A stretch of 64,000 nt of DNA from Dolichospermum compactum NIES-806 (lineage in GTDB: Bacteria > Cyanobacteriota > Cyanobacteriia > Cyanobacteriales > Nostocaceae), in NCBI RefSeq assembly GCF_002368115.1, contig NZ_AP018316.1, positions 4,584,795 through 4,648,794 of the forward strand, written 5' to 3'. The notes below the pieces were generated by a model, which saw only the letters and a program-made list of their open reading frames with translations, had not been told where the DNA came from and did no database searches. Shown in pieces: positions 17,428 to 25,189 of the stretch. How positions within the stretch are numbered: the first letter of the stretch is position 1; every line of letters begins with the position of its first letter. Both the position numbers and the translations under genes were made by a program.

Positions 17428-17826
17428 TCATTTTGGTTTTTTGCTTCTTTCCCAAGCTTTTGATGCTGGAGGAGGTGATGATGGTTTTTCTATAATTTCA
17501 ATAATTGTACTAATCACTTGATGAAGTTTATCATCTTTGATTTTTCCAATGTATCGAATTACGTTACTTTTATCAACCGTTGCAATAATATTAGGGCGAA
17601 TATGACAAGGGATTAAATTTAATTTACCAACTCTAAAATCTTGATCTTATAACTTAATTTCATAATCTCGTCCTGGTTTACTGGTAATAGGACAAATTAT
17701 AATATTATTATTGTCCGATTCAGTTATAACTAAAGCTGGTCGTTTTTTTGTGGTAGATGTATCAGAAAAAGGAAAAGGAACAGATATCACATCACCTTTA
17801 ATTAAATGTTCTATAGATCCTTCCAT
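17428..17826 (-). pseudogene. MazF/PemK-like toxin with in-frame stop
   Basis: From ATG 17826 the frame reads a MazF/PemK-like ribonuclease start: IKGDVISVPFPFSDTSTTKK, RPALVIT and IIICPITSKPG. Codon 60 is TAA (17647-17649), after which the same frame continues with VGKLNLIPCHIRPNIIATVD and a Pro/Lys-rich tail to TGA at 17428. The reading frame is otherwise perfect, so one base change silenced an approximately 132-residue toxin. It overlaps the upstream antitoxin gene by 16 bp. Confidence 0.82.
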
Positions 17827-18092
17827 GCTTCGTCTTCCTCTGGATTAAGCCAAATTTTATTTAATGATGATTCACTCACTTCTAAAAATTCTTTGACCAA
17901 TATTTTATTATCATCTGTATCAACAGCTTGTAAATTTTTAACTACTTCTAATGGCAGTCCAGTTAGTTTGACGATAAAATCTAAATCAATACCTTCTCGT
18001 AACATATTTACAGCAACTTGGGTTAAACCTTGCTGTAAACCTTTTTCCCATGCTTCTTGTAATGTTTGCGCTGGAATTGATAGGTTGTTCAT
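17811..18092 (-). CDS. Probable antitoxin, hybrid architecture
   Basis: A 93-residue protein whose end overlaps the MazF-like start by 16 bp, the position expected for a cognate antitoxin. The first 55 residues (EAWEKGLQQGLTQVAVNMLR, LDFIVKLTGLPLEVVKNL) resemble the C-terminal tail of Rpn/PD-(D/E)XK transposase-like proteins. The last 25 (VSESSLNKIWLNPEEDEAWKDL region) resemble the toxin-neutralising tail of MazE-like cyanobacterial antitoxins. This looks like a fusion of a borrowed helical domain with a toxin-binding tail. Function is inferred from position and tail. Confidence 0.65.
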   Translation of the reverse strand: MNNLSIPAQTLQEAWEKGLQQGLTQVAVNMLREGIDLDFIVKLTGLPLEVVKNLQAVDTDDNKILVKEFLEVSESSLNKIWLNPEEDEAWKDL

Positions 18093-18190
18093 ATTTTTTA
18101 TATTTATGTAGTTAGATTTTTGGAACTCGATTATATTGTATCATAAGCAATGATAATTTATCAAAGAAGTCGGGGATCTAAATTGCAGGT

Positions 18191-19696
18191 TTAGCCATTT
18201 GCAAATATTGGTAAGATTTGATAGGTTAACCAGCCTAAAAATAAGCCTAATAAAGATGTACCTGCTAAAATTCCAAATGAATGCCATTTGCTCAAAGATT
18301 TGGTTAAATCTCGTTTTGCACGAGGATAAGCGAACAAAAATATAACCGCAGAAACAAAAAAGCCTCCAGTTAGTACAAACAATAAATAATTTGAATTGAA
18401 TAGTAAATTTATTAGTGAGAAACATATTAGTATAAATAAAAGCAACCAAAATAAATATCGCTCCTTATTGGGACGTGAAGCAGCAAGCAAAAAAAGTAGA
18501 GAAGAATACAAAACCCAACCGTGAACCCCAACCAAAACTTGGTTCAATTGACCATACTTATACACAGAAAGCAAAAGTGCAGACCAAAAAGCCAAAGCTG
18601 TAACTAACAAGTCATTCGGAACAGAAGTAAAAATCGAAACTGAAGTTAAAGCCGAAGCTAAGGCCGAAGTTAAAGTCATAAGTAAAGGTAAAGGTCCTGA
18701 TAAAAAGCCACAAACTAAATAATAAAAACCAATAAATCCCAATTTAACCCAAGGAATATTCTTACTATTTACCCTTGTATTTGGAGAATTATTAACACCT
18801 ACAATAACAGGAAATGCTTTATCAGTCCTAATGGTTTTATATTGAGTTTTCTGACTAACCTGATAAACCTGATTACTAAAATCAGGCAATAAATTCAACC
18901 ATTTACCCATTGATTTAGGACGATTTCCTGCTTCTAAATTCATACCTTTCAGAATTGCCAGATTCAACTCATTACTAATACCAACAACATATTTATTAGG
19001 AGGAATTAAAGGCTTATTATATAACTTTCTATCTAGCGAACTTTCAGGACGTTTACCTGTAACCGCATAATATAAAGAAGCAGCAAGAGTGTAAACATCA
19101 ATCGTTACTTGTCTATTACCTCCCATTTGTTCATAGGGTGCAAAAGCAATATTAGCAGGATGATCAGAAGTAAAATATCCATCTTGGGGCATTATTTCCC
19201 CAGCAATTCCAAAGTCAATTAATACAGCTTTGCCATTTTTTTGTACCATAATATTACCAGGGTGTGCATCCCGATGAACTAAACCCTGATGATGAACAAA
19301 AGTTAAAGCCTCTCCAATTTGTTTTATATATCCTACCGCTTCTAATTCTGGTAATGCTCCCCTTTTTTGGACTAAATTAAATAAACTTTCACCCGGGACA
19401 AAGTCCATTACTAAACAATATGTTTGATCATCTTCAAATAATTCTGTTACACGGACAATATTCGGGTGTGGTTGTTGAGAAAGTTGTGCTAATTTGCGTC
19501 CTTCTTGAATAAATCTTTTTACATAATGGGGGTATTCAGAATCATTTTTTAGGATTTCGTTCGGCGTTTTTATCACTACCCACTGCTTTAAAAGTGTATG
19601 TTGTGCTTGATACGTAATTCCAAAACCACCTTCTCCCAAGACTTTTTCCATAACGTATCTTCCACCCTGTAATTTATACCCTTTTTGCCAAACCAT
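18191..19696 (-). CDS. Membrane-anchored Ser/Thr protein kinase
   Basis: A 501-residue Hanks-type kinase with a C-terminal membrane region. The kinase domain spans about residues 10-270: glycine loop LGEGGFGITYQA, ATP-binding Lys in WVVIKTPN, catalytic loop HRDAHPGNIM, metal-binding DFGIAGE and APYEQ. The usual lysine of the HRDxKPxN loop is replaced by His; this variant occurs in other cyanobacterial kinases but might weaken catalysis. After a linker, about six hydrophobic helices fill residues 325-495. Substrate unknown. It lies beside the 25-bp repeat at 18149-18173 and upstream of the sufR-derived direct repeat. Confidence 0.9.
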   Translation of the reverse strand: MVWQKGYKLQGGRYVMEKVLGEGGFGITYQAQHTLLKQWVVIKTPNEILKNDSEYPHYVKRFIQEGRKLAQLSQQPHPNIVRVTELFEDDQTYCLVMDFVPGESLFNLVQKRGALPELEAVGYIKQIGEALTFVHHQGLVHRDAHPGNIMVQKNGKAVLIDFGIAGEIMPQDGYFTSDHPANIAFAPYEQMGGNRQVTIDVYTLAASLYYAVTGKRPESSLDRKLYNKPLIPPNKYVVGISNELNLAILKGMNLEAGNRPKSMGKWLNLLPDFSNQVYQVSQKTQYKTIRTDKAFPVIVGVNNSPNTRVNSKNIPWVKLGFIGFYYLVCGFLSGPLPLLMTLTSALASALTSVSIFTSVPNDLLVTALAFWSALLLSVYKYGQLNQVLVGVHGWVLYSSLLFLLAASRPNKERYLFWLLLFILICFSLINLLFNSNYLLFVLTGGFFVSAVIFLFAYPRAKRDLTKSLSKWHSFGILAGTSLLGLFLGWLTYQILPIFANG

Positions 19697-19712
19697 AGGT
19701 TATAAATGCCTA

Positions 19713-19815
19713 GTTTATCTGCGTTCAATTACTTCCACTCAAGCACCTAACTTTTTTCCACCAAATAAGCACAACGATGTTCACCATGAATCAACCAGTG
19801 AGTCCGTTCCACAGT
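19713..19815. repeat. 103-bp direct repeat, displaced copy of the sufR 3' end
   Basis: These 103 bp match 21965-22067 with three differences (97 percent). The copy includes the last 22 codons of sufR plus the downstream flank; read on the minus strand it encodes TVERTHWLIHGEHRCAYLVE followed by a stop, with one Gly-to-Ala change. The two copies bracket the ATPase/DUF4435 pair. The right edge abuts a MITE end (19814-19833). Confidence 0.92.
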
Positions 19816-19833
19816 GCCAGTTGCGTAAGTCCT
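19814..19833. repeat. MITE terminal fragment
   Basis: GTGCCAGTTGCGTAAGTCCT is the exact reverse complement of 63970-63989 and matches the ends of elements at 46503-46702 and 57421-57534. It lies exactly at the break between the sufR fragment and the DUF4435 gene end. Confidence 0.8.
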
Positions 19834-19842
19834 GTATTGGTT

Positions 19843-20757
19843 TTAAAGCAGTTCTATTTTACTTCTCAATTCCATTAAATCAGGATATTGATTAATGTCA
19901 ATATGATTAATTGCCCATTTAGAAAAATCATACATAGAGATATATGATTTATATGGTCTTTTTTTATCTTGACTAATTCTGTGCATTGCTTTATAAATAT
20001 CTTTACCATTAAACCAAGTTAAATACTGCTTTTGTTGCCAAAATTCCTCTTGATGAAAAAGCTGTAAATACCTGTTCAGATTCTCTTCAAACTTATCTAT
20101 TGTCACTTCCGCAACTGTATTTTTAAATTCATTAATTAATGATAAAGCCTGATTTTTACAATCAGATAAATCTAGAGAATCTGGAATTGTATCTTTAGTC
20201 CAGCTTGTGTCTAACTGTTTTCTACTAGCACTAAGTTGACATAAATTACCTAAAGCCCATCTAACAGCTTGATAATCTTGTAGATTCTTCGCAGCTTCTT
20301 CTATCCATTGAGCAATTTTATCAATTCCTGGTGAATCTTTGTGTCCCCATCGAAAAATAGTAGGATTTTCTAATTTTTCTGCATATTGGGTTATCCAATA
20401 TTGATGAATGAGTTGAGGATCAAGTAAATAGTTTTCAATACAAGTACGATGGGATAGGAAAGCTCTATTTCCTAATTTATCTATTTGTAGTAACTTATTT
20501 TCTGATGTAGGTTCAATATCAAAATCACGATCTCTAAAAATAATATATTTTTTTGTAGCTTTTTGATTTTCATCATTTTTATTTTTATCTATAGAAAAAT
20601 AGGCTTGAATAAAAAGTGAAAAATTAAATTTACCACCCACAGGAATAATTGTGATATCATTTGATAGATTTTCTAATACCTTATTATTAATTAATTGGAA
20701 ATCTAGACTTTCCGATCCACCTTCACAAAAAATAACTTTATTCCGAACTACTCCCAC
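19843..20757 (-). CDS. DUF4435 TOPRIM-like protein (AriB-like)
   Basis: A 304-residue DUF4435-type protein, second gene of a two-gene operon. The TOPRIM-like acidic residues are visible: Glu12 in IFCEGGSES, Asp76/Asp78/Asp80 in IIFRDRDFD, and Glu108 in HRTCIENYLLDP. DUF4435 proteins paired with AAA/ABC ATPases include AriB, the effector nuclease of PARIS, which attacks tRNA when released by a phage trigger. The start is GTG at 20757, 7 bp after the ATPase stop, with GAGGAG upstream. The rest of the protein is helical and not recognised. AriB identity is inferred from domain pairing, not from close similarity. Confidence 0.7.
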   Translation of the reverse strand: MGVVRNKVIFCEGGSESLDFQLINNKVLENLSNDITIIPVGGKFNFSLFIQAYFSIDKNKNDENQKATKKYIIFRDRDFDIEPTSENKLLQIDKLGNRAFLSHRTCIENYLLDPQLIHQYWITQYAEKLENPTIFRWGHKDSPGIDKIAQWIEEAAKNLQDYQAVRWALGNLCQLSASRKQLDTSWTKDTIPDSLDLSDCKNQALSLINEFKNTVAEVTIDKFEENLNRYLQLFHQEEFWQQKQYLTWFNGKDIYKAMHRISQDKKRPYKSYISMYDFSKWAINHIDINQYPDLMELRSKIELL

Positions 20758-20764
20758 AATTTAA

Positions 20765-21829
20765 TTACTCCTCTATGATTCTGATAGATGATTCAGGTAC
20801 TAACTGGGCTACATAATCAGAATGAGTAGTAATAATAAACTGATTATTTTTACCTAGTTTTGGTAAAGTTCTCAGTAAAGCTTGTTGCATTGGTGGATGT
20901 AAATGTAATTCTATTTCATCAATTAAAATCACTGAATTATGAATATTCCAATTCATAAAATCCAGAAGTATAGGAAACGTAGCCCGTTCTCCTCCAGACA
21001 TTTCAGAAAATTCATAGTGGTTTTTATTTCTATTGTTGTAAATATAAAACCAAGGTTCAGTCAGAATATTATCAATATTATCTCGCATTTCTAAACCTGC
21101 AAATTCACGTCCTGGAAAAACAGTTTTATAAATTCTTGCTATTTCTGCGTATAAGTCTTTTGCTCCTGGACGGAAACTTTTACCATTTTTGCTATATTTC
21201 TCATGAATCATTTGCCACTTTGCTAGGCGATCGCGTAGAATATCTTCTGTAATTTCTAATTGATTTTTTGGATCTTCAGGAGTGAGACTGGTTGCTGTTC
21301 TCTGTTCTGTGTACCAAAAAACTGTACCCACTCTTTCAAACACTGAAAATCCTTCAGAACGAAATAACTGTTTAGCATATTCTCGTCCTTTAAATTGAAA
21401 TAATTCTGCTGCGCTATTTGCTGTTACACTTTCTCCTTGCCATTTTAAGCTAACAAGATATTTTTGAGCAGGAGAAACTGGTAAATCACGTCCCATTTCC
21501 CGTAATTTTTGGTGAAATTCACTGATAGCTTGCAGTTCTGATTTAGAAAATTGTACATTAATAGTAACATTGGTAGGAGATCCACACCAATTACTACCTA
21601 ATAATTCATAGTTAAATCCTGGCCAATCTAAATCAGCAGGTTTGTTTAATCTTTCTGTAGCTGTACCTAATGTGGATGCAATAGCTTGTAAAATGCTGGT
21701 TTTTCCAGCACCATTCGGACCAATAATAACAATTAAATCTTCTGCTAAACCTGTTTCAGTATCAGTAAAATCTAACTCCTGATCTCGAAATTTCTTAAAA
21801 TGTTTTAGCTTAACGTTTTGAACTTTCAT
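20765..21829 (-). CDS. AAA/ABC-type ATPase (AriA-like)
   Basis: A 354-residue RecF/SMC-like ATPase. Walker A is GPNGAGKTS (from residue 37), the ABC signature is SEMSGGERATFP, Walker B is VILIDEIELHLHP and a His switch lies in IITTHSDYVAQL. The middle part carries the coiled/helical insertion of AAA_15/AAA_21 proteins. Such ATPases act as sensors that hold a TOPRIM or nuclease partner, as in PARIS, OLD and Gabija systems. The DUF4435 gene follows 7 bp downstream. It is shorter than the AriA I recall for PARIS, so this may be a distinct subtype. The pair is bracketed by sufR-derived direct repeats. Confidence 0.78.
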   Translation of the reverse strand: MKVQNVKLKHFKKFRDQELDFTDTETGLAEDLIVIIGPNGAGKTSILQAIASTLGTATERLNKPADLDWPGFNYELLGSNWCGSPTNVTINVQFSKSELQAISEFHQKLREMGRDLPVSPAQKYLVSLKWQGESVTANSAAELFQFKGREYAKQLFRSEGFSVFERVGTVFWYTEQRTATSLTPEDPKNQLEITEDILRDRLAKWQMIHEKYSKNGKSFRPGAKDLYAEIARIYKTVFPGREFAGLEMRDNIDNILTEPWFYIYNNRNKNHYEFSEMSGGERATFPILLDFMNWNIHNSVILIDEIELHLHPPMQQALLRTLPKLGKNNQFIITTHSDYVAQLVPESSIRIIEE

Positions 21830-21964
21830 ATTAATTTGCTTTTCAGTATACTCTTCAATATATATTTAGCACCGCAAAACCCTGATCAATTAATTGTAAA
21901 ATCATCTATTTTCATCCCACATCCACAACAAAAATAACGGACTTCCTTATCTGCGTCTATCCGC

Positions 21965-22067
21965 GTTTATCTGCGTTCAATTACTTCCACTCAACCACCT
22001 AACTTTTTTCCACCAAATAACCACAACGATGTTCACCATGAATCAACCAATGAGTCCGTTCCACAGT
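21965..22067. repeat. 103-bp direct repeat, resident copy within sufR
   Basis: The in-place partner of 19713-19815, covering the last codons of sufR and 34 bp of downstream flank. The distance between copies is 2252 bp, which defines the cassette unit containing the ATPase/DUF4435 genes. Confidence 0.92.
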
Positions 22068-22676
22068 ACAATCTGGGAGAATAGCCGCAAACATTTCCAA
22101 TTCATGACCACAAACGCTGGGAAAAGATTCCGCAACATCAGAAATAGCGCAGGTATGTTCCACAAAAATGAATCTCTCTCCACCTCCACCACTAGCATCT
22201 GATTCCACAGGGTGAAACTCCGCCATAAAACCTTCAGCCTTTCGCAATTCTATCAAATTTGCGACCCGTTCCTGTAAAGAACCATTACCCACCCGTTCAT
22301 GATATTCTTGGGCTTTACGTTCCCACTGTTTCCGTAAAATAGACTTTACTTGGTCACGTCCCACAGTTTCCTCTAAAGTGTCCAAGAGAGAAACCGCAAA
22401 CTCGCCATAACCGTCACCTAAGCGGTTGGCACTTTTTTGTAAGTGTTGTCTTCCTCCCCGACTCAAGTGATAAACGTGCTGCGGTCTGCCCATACTCGGC
22501 TGTGCTGATACCGAATATATAACTAGCTCCTCCGTCTCTAAATCCTTCAAATGACGGCGAATCGCTTGGGGACTCACATCCAAAAAGTTCGCCAACTCAA
22601 CAGCCGTTGCTTGTGAGTGCTTCAATAGATACTCTAGGATATCCTGCTTAGTTGAGGTCTGCTGGGTAGTCGCCAT
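21999..22676 (-). CDS. sufR: SufR, Fe-S-sensing repressor of the suf operon
   Basis: A 225-residue DeoR/ArsR-like winged-helix repressor that senses Fe-S cluster status. The helix-turn-helix is at residues 15-60 (ATAVELANFLDVSPQAIRRH). The C-terminal part carries cysteines that can ligate a cluster: HTCAIS, FPSVCGHE, LPDCTVE and HRCGYL. It is divergent from sufBCDS, with two operator-like inverted repeats in the 237-bp gap, the arrangement known in Synechocystis and Nostocales. The last 23 codons are duplicated at 19713-19815. ATG start at 22676. Confidence 0.96.
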   Translation of the reverse strand: MATTQQTSTKQDILEYLLKHSQATAVELANFLDVSPQAIRRHLKDLETEELVIYSVSAQPSMGRPQHVYHLSRGGRQHLQKSANRLGDGYGEFAVSLLDTLEETVGRDQVKSILRKQWERKAQEYHERVGNGSLQERVANLIELRKAEGFMAEFHPVESDASGGGGERFIFVEHTCAISDVAESFPSVCGHELEMFAAILPDCTVERTHWLIHGEHRCGYLVEKS

Positions 22677-22741
22677 CTTCTTTACTAGACGCTTCGCAAA
22701 CGTCCCAAAATAAAAAACTTTTTTTCTGAAAATTTGACTTA

Positions 22742-22759
22742 AACAACATTGTTGTTGTT
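22742..22759. promoter_or_regulatory. SufR operator, site 1
   Basis: AACAAC-N6-GTTGTT at 22742-22759 matches the reported SufR operator core CAAC-N6-GTTG exactly. It lies 66 bp before the sufR start, so it probably mediates autoregulation. Confidence 0.85.
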
Positions 22760-22786
22760 AATCTATCGTACAATGAAAATAGATTA

Positions 22787-22804
22787 AACAACAGCCGAGT
22801 TGTT
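22787..22804. promoter_or_regulatory. SufR operator, site 2
   Basis: AACAAC-AGCCGA-GTTGTT at 22787-22804 is a second exact operator core, 45 bp from the first (centre to centre). It lies 110 bp before sufB, fitting repression of sufBCDS. Confidence 0.85.
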
Positions 22805-22913
22805 TTAGTCGCTAAACCTATTCTAGCAGTCCTGTTAGGAATCGGTAACAGAAAACGGGAACTAGCTTTATGCAGCCCGTCGCCCGACCTTTAAAGAGAA
22901 CACAAGAGAACCG

Positions 22914-24353
22914 ATGAGCGCATCCGTCACCACCTTAGTCAACCAACCTTACAAGTACGGCTTTGTTACCGATATTGAAGCCGATACTATCCCGCGTGGG
23001 TTAAGCGAAGATGTTGTCCGCCTGATTTCCGCTAAAAAGAATGAGCCGGAATTCATGTTGGAATATCGCCTCCGCGCCTACCACCAATGGCTGAAAATGA
23101 CAGAACCAACTTGGTCTCATGTCCAATATCCGCCTATTAATTATCAGGATATTATTTATTATTCCGCACCGAAACAAAAGAAAGCCAAACTCAATAGTTT
23201 AGATGAAGTTGATCCCACTTTATTGGAAACATTTGCTAAATTAGGTATTCCTTTAAATGAACAAAAGCGATTAACTAATGTTGCTGTTGATGCGATTTTT
23301 GATAGTGTTTCTGTCGCCACTACATATAAAGAAAAACTTGCCAAAGATGGCGTAATTTTCTGTTCTTTTTCCGAAGCTTTGCAAGAACATCCAGAACTGA
23401 TTAAAAAATATTTGGGTAGCGTTGTTCCCATTGCTGATAATTATTTCGCAGCTTTAAATGCGGCTGTATTTAGTGATGGTTCTTTCGTTTATATTCCTAA
23501 AGGACTAAAATGTCCAATGGAATTGTCTACATATTTCCGCATTAATACCGGAGATACGGGACAATTTGAACGGACATTAATTGTCGCCGATGAAGGTAGT
23601 TATGTTTCTTATTTAGAAGGTTGTACAGCACCCATGTACGACAGCAATCAATTACACGCTGCGGTGGTAGAATTGGTAGCTTTAGATAATGCGGAAATTA
23701 AATATTCAACTGTACAGAATTGGTACGCTGGCGATGTTAATGGTAAAGGCGGAATTTACAACTTTGTGACTAAACGTGGTTTGTGTCAAGGTGTCAATTC
23801 TAAGATCTCTTGGACTCAAGTGGAAACAGGTTCTGCTATTACTTGGAAGTACCCTAGTTGCGTTTTAGTTGGTGATAATTCTGTGGGTGAATTTTACTCG
23901 GTTGCATTAACAAATAATATGCAGCAAGCGGACACTGGAAGTAAGATGATTCACGTGGGGAAAAATACCCGCAGTACAATTATTTCTAAAGGTATTTCTG
24001 CTGGTAAATCTAGCAATAGTTACCGGGGTTTGGTGAAGATTAATCCCACTGCTAAGGGTGCGAGAAATTATTCTCAATGTGACTCGATGTTAATTGGTGA
24101 TAATGCTCAAGCTAATACTTTTCCTTATATTCAAGTTCAGAATAATACGGGAAAGGTGGAACATGAAGCTTCTACTTCTAAAATTGGTGAAGATCAGTTA
24201 TTCTTTTTTGCTCAACGGGGTATTTCTTCGGAAGATGCTATTTCGATGATGATTAGCGGTTTCTGTAAGGATGTTTTTAGTCAGTTACCTATGGAGTTTG
24301 CGGTTGAGGCTGATAAGTTGTTGAGTCTGAAGTTGGAAGGTAGTGTGGGTTAA
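22914..24353 (+). CDS. sufB: SufB, Fe-S cluster scaffold
   Basis: SufB forms the SufBC2D complex that assembles Fe-S clusters with sulfur delivered from SufS. The 479-residue length is standard. Family segments include PKGLKCPMELSTYFRIN, the beta-helix core with CTAPMYDSNQLHAAVVEL, TVQNWYAGDVNG and the C-terminal HEASTSKIGEDQLFFFAQRG. It is the first gene of sufBCDS and is controlled by the upstream SufR sites. A repeat-like sequence (AACCACGAAGAAGCGAAG) lies in the short gap to sufC. Confidence 0.99.
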   Translation: MSASVTTLVNQPYKYGFVTDIEADTIPRGLSEDVVRLISAKKNEPEFMLEYRLRAYHQWLKMTEPTWSHVQYPPINYQDIIYYSAPKQKKAKLNSLDEVDPTLLETFAKLGIPLNEQKRLTNVAVDAIFDSVSVATTYKEKLAKDGVIFCSFSEALQEHPELIKKYLGSVVPIADNYFAALNAAVFSDGSFVYIPKGLKCPMELSTYFRINTGDTGQFERTLIVADEGSYVSYLEGCTAPMYDSNQLHAAVVELVALDNAEIKYSTVQNWYAGDVNGKGGIYNFVTKRGLCQGVNSKISWTQVETGSAITWKYPSCVLVGDNSVGEFYSVALTNNMQQADTGSKMIHVGKNTRSTIISKGISAGKSSNSYRGLVKINPTAKGARNYSQCDSMLIGDNAQANTFPYIQVQNNTGKVEHEASTSKIGEDQLFFFAQRGISSEDAISMMISGFCKDVFSQLPMEFAVEADKLLSLKLEGSVG

Positions 24354-24403
24354 GGAAACGAACCACGAAGAAGCGAAGAACACGAAGAAAGAGAAGAGAA
24401 AAG

Positions 24404-25189
24404 ATGATTATTGAGAATAGTGGTTTGATTTTGTCGGTTAAGGATTTGACGGCTGATGTTGATGGAACTCCGATTTTAAAGGGGTTGAATTTGGAGGTTC
24501 GCGCTGGGGAAGTTCACGCGATTATGGGTCCAAATGGTTCTGGGAAGAGTACATTTTCTAAGGTATTAGCGGGACATCCAGCTTATACTGTTACTGGTGG
24601 TGAGGTGGTTTTTCAAGGACAAAATCTTTTGGAAATGGAAGCAGCAGACAGAGCTAGAGGTGGTGTGTTTTTAGCTTTTCAATATCCTCTGGAAATTCCT
24701 GGTGTGAGTAATTTGGATTTTTTACGGGTGGCTTATAATTCTCGTCGGAAGGCTCAAGGTTTGGAGGAAGTTGACGCTTTCGATTTTGATGATTTGGTTG
24801 AGGAAAAGTTGGATGTTGTGAAGATGAATTCTTCTTTTCTGAACCGCAGTGTGAATGAGGGTTTCTCCGGTGGGGAAAAGAAGCGGAATGAAATTCTGCA
24901 AATGGCAATTTTAGAACCAAAGTTAGCGATTTTAGATGAAACTGATTCTGGTTTAGATATTGATGCTCTGAAAATTGTCGCTAATGGTGTTAATCAGTTA
25001 ACTAATGCTGAAAATGCGACGATTATGATTACTCACTATCAGCGTCTTTTAGATTATATTGTCCCTGATTTTGTTCATGTTATGGCGCAGGGACAAATTA
25101 TTAGAAGTGGTGGTAAGGAGTTGGCTCTTGAGTTGGAATCTCGCGGTTATGATTGGGTTCTAGAAGAAGCTTTGGGAGTGGGTGTGTAA
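24404..25189 (+). CDS. sufC: SufC, ATPase of the Suf complex
   Basis: ABC-type ATPase that energises SufBC2D. Walker A is MGPNGSGKST (about residue 42), the signature is NEGFSGGEKKRNE and Walker B is LAILDETDSGLDIDAL, with the His switch in MITHYQRLL. The 261-residue length is usual. It lies 50 bp after sufB and its stop codon shares one base with the sufD start (TAATG), so translation is coupled. Confidence 0.99.
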   Translation: MIIENSGLILSVKDLTADVDGTPILKGLNLEVRAGEVHAIMGPNGSGKSTFSKVLAGHPAYTVTGGEVVFQGQNLLEMEAADRARGGVFLAFQYPLEIPGVSNLDFLRVAYNSRRKAQGLEEVDAFDFDDLVEEKLDVVKMNSSFLNRSVNEGFSGGEKKRNEILQMAILEPKLAILDETDSGLDIDALKIVANGVNQLTNAENATIMITHYQRLLDYIVPDFVHVMAQGQIIRSGGKELALELESRGYDWVLEEALGVGV

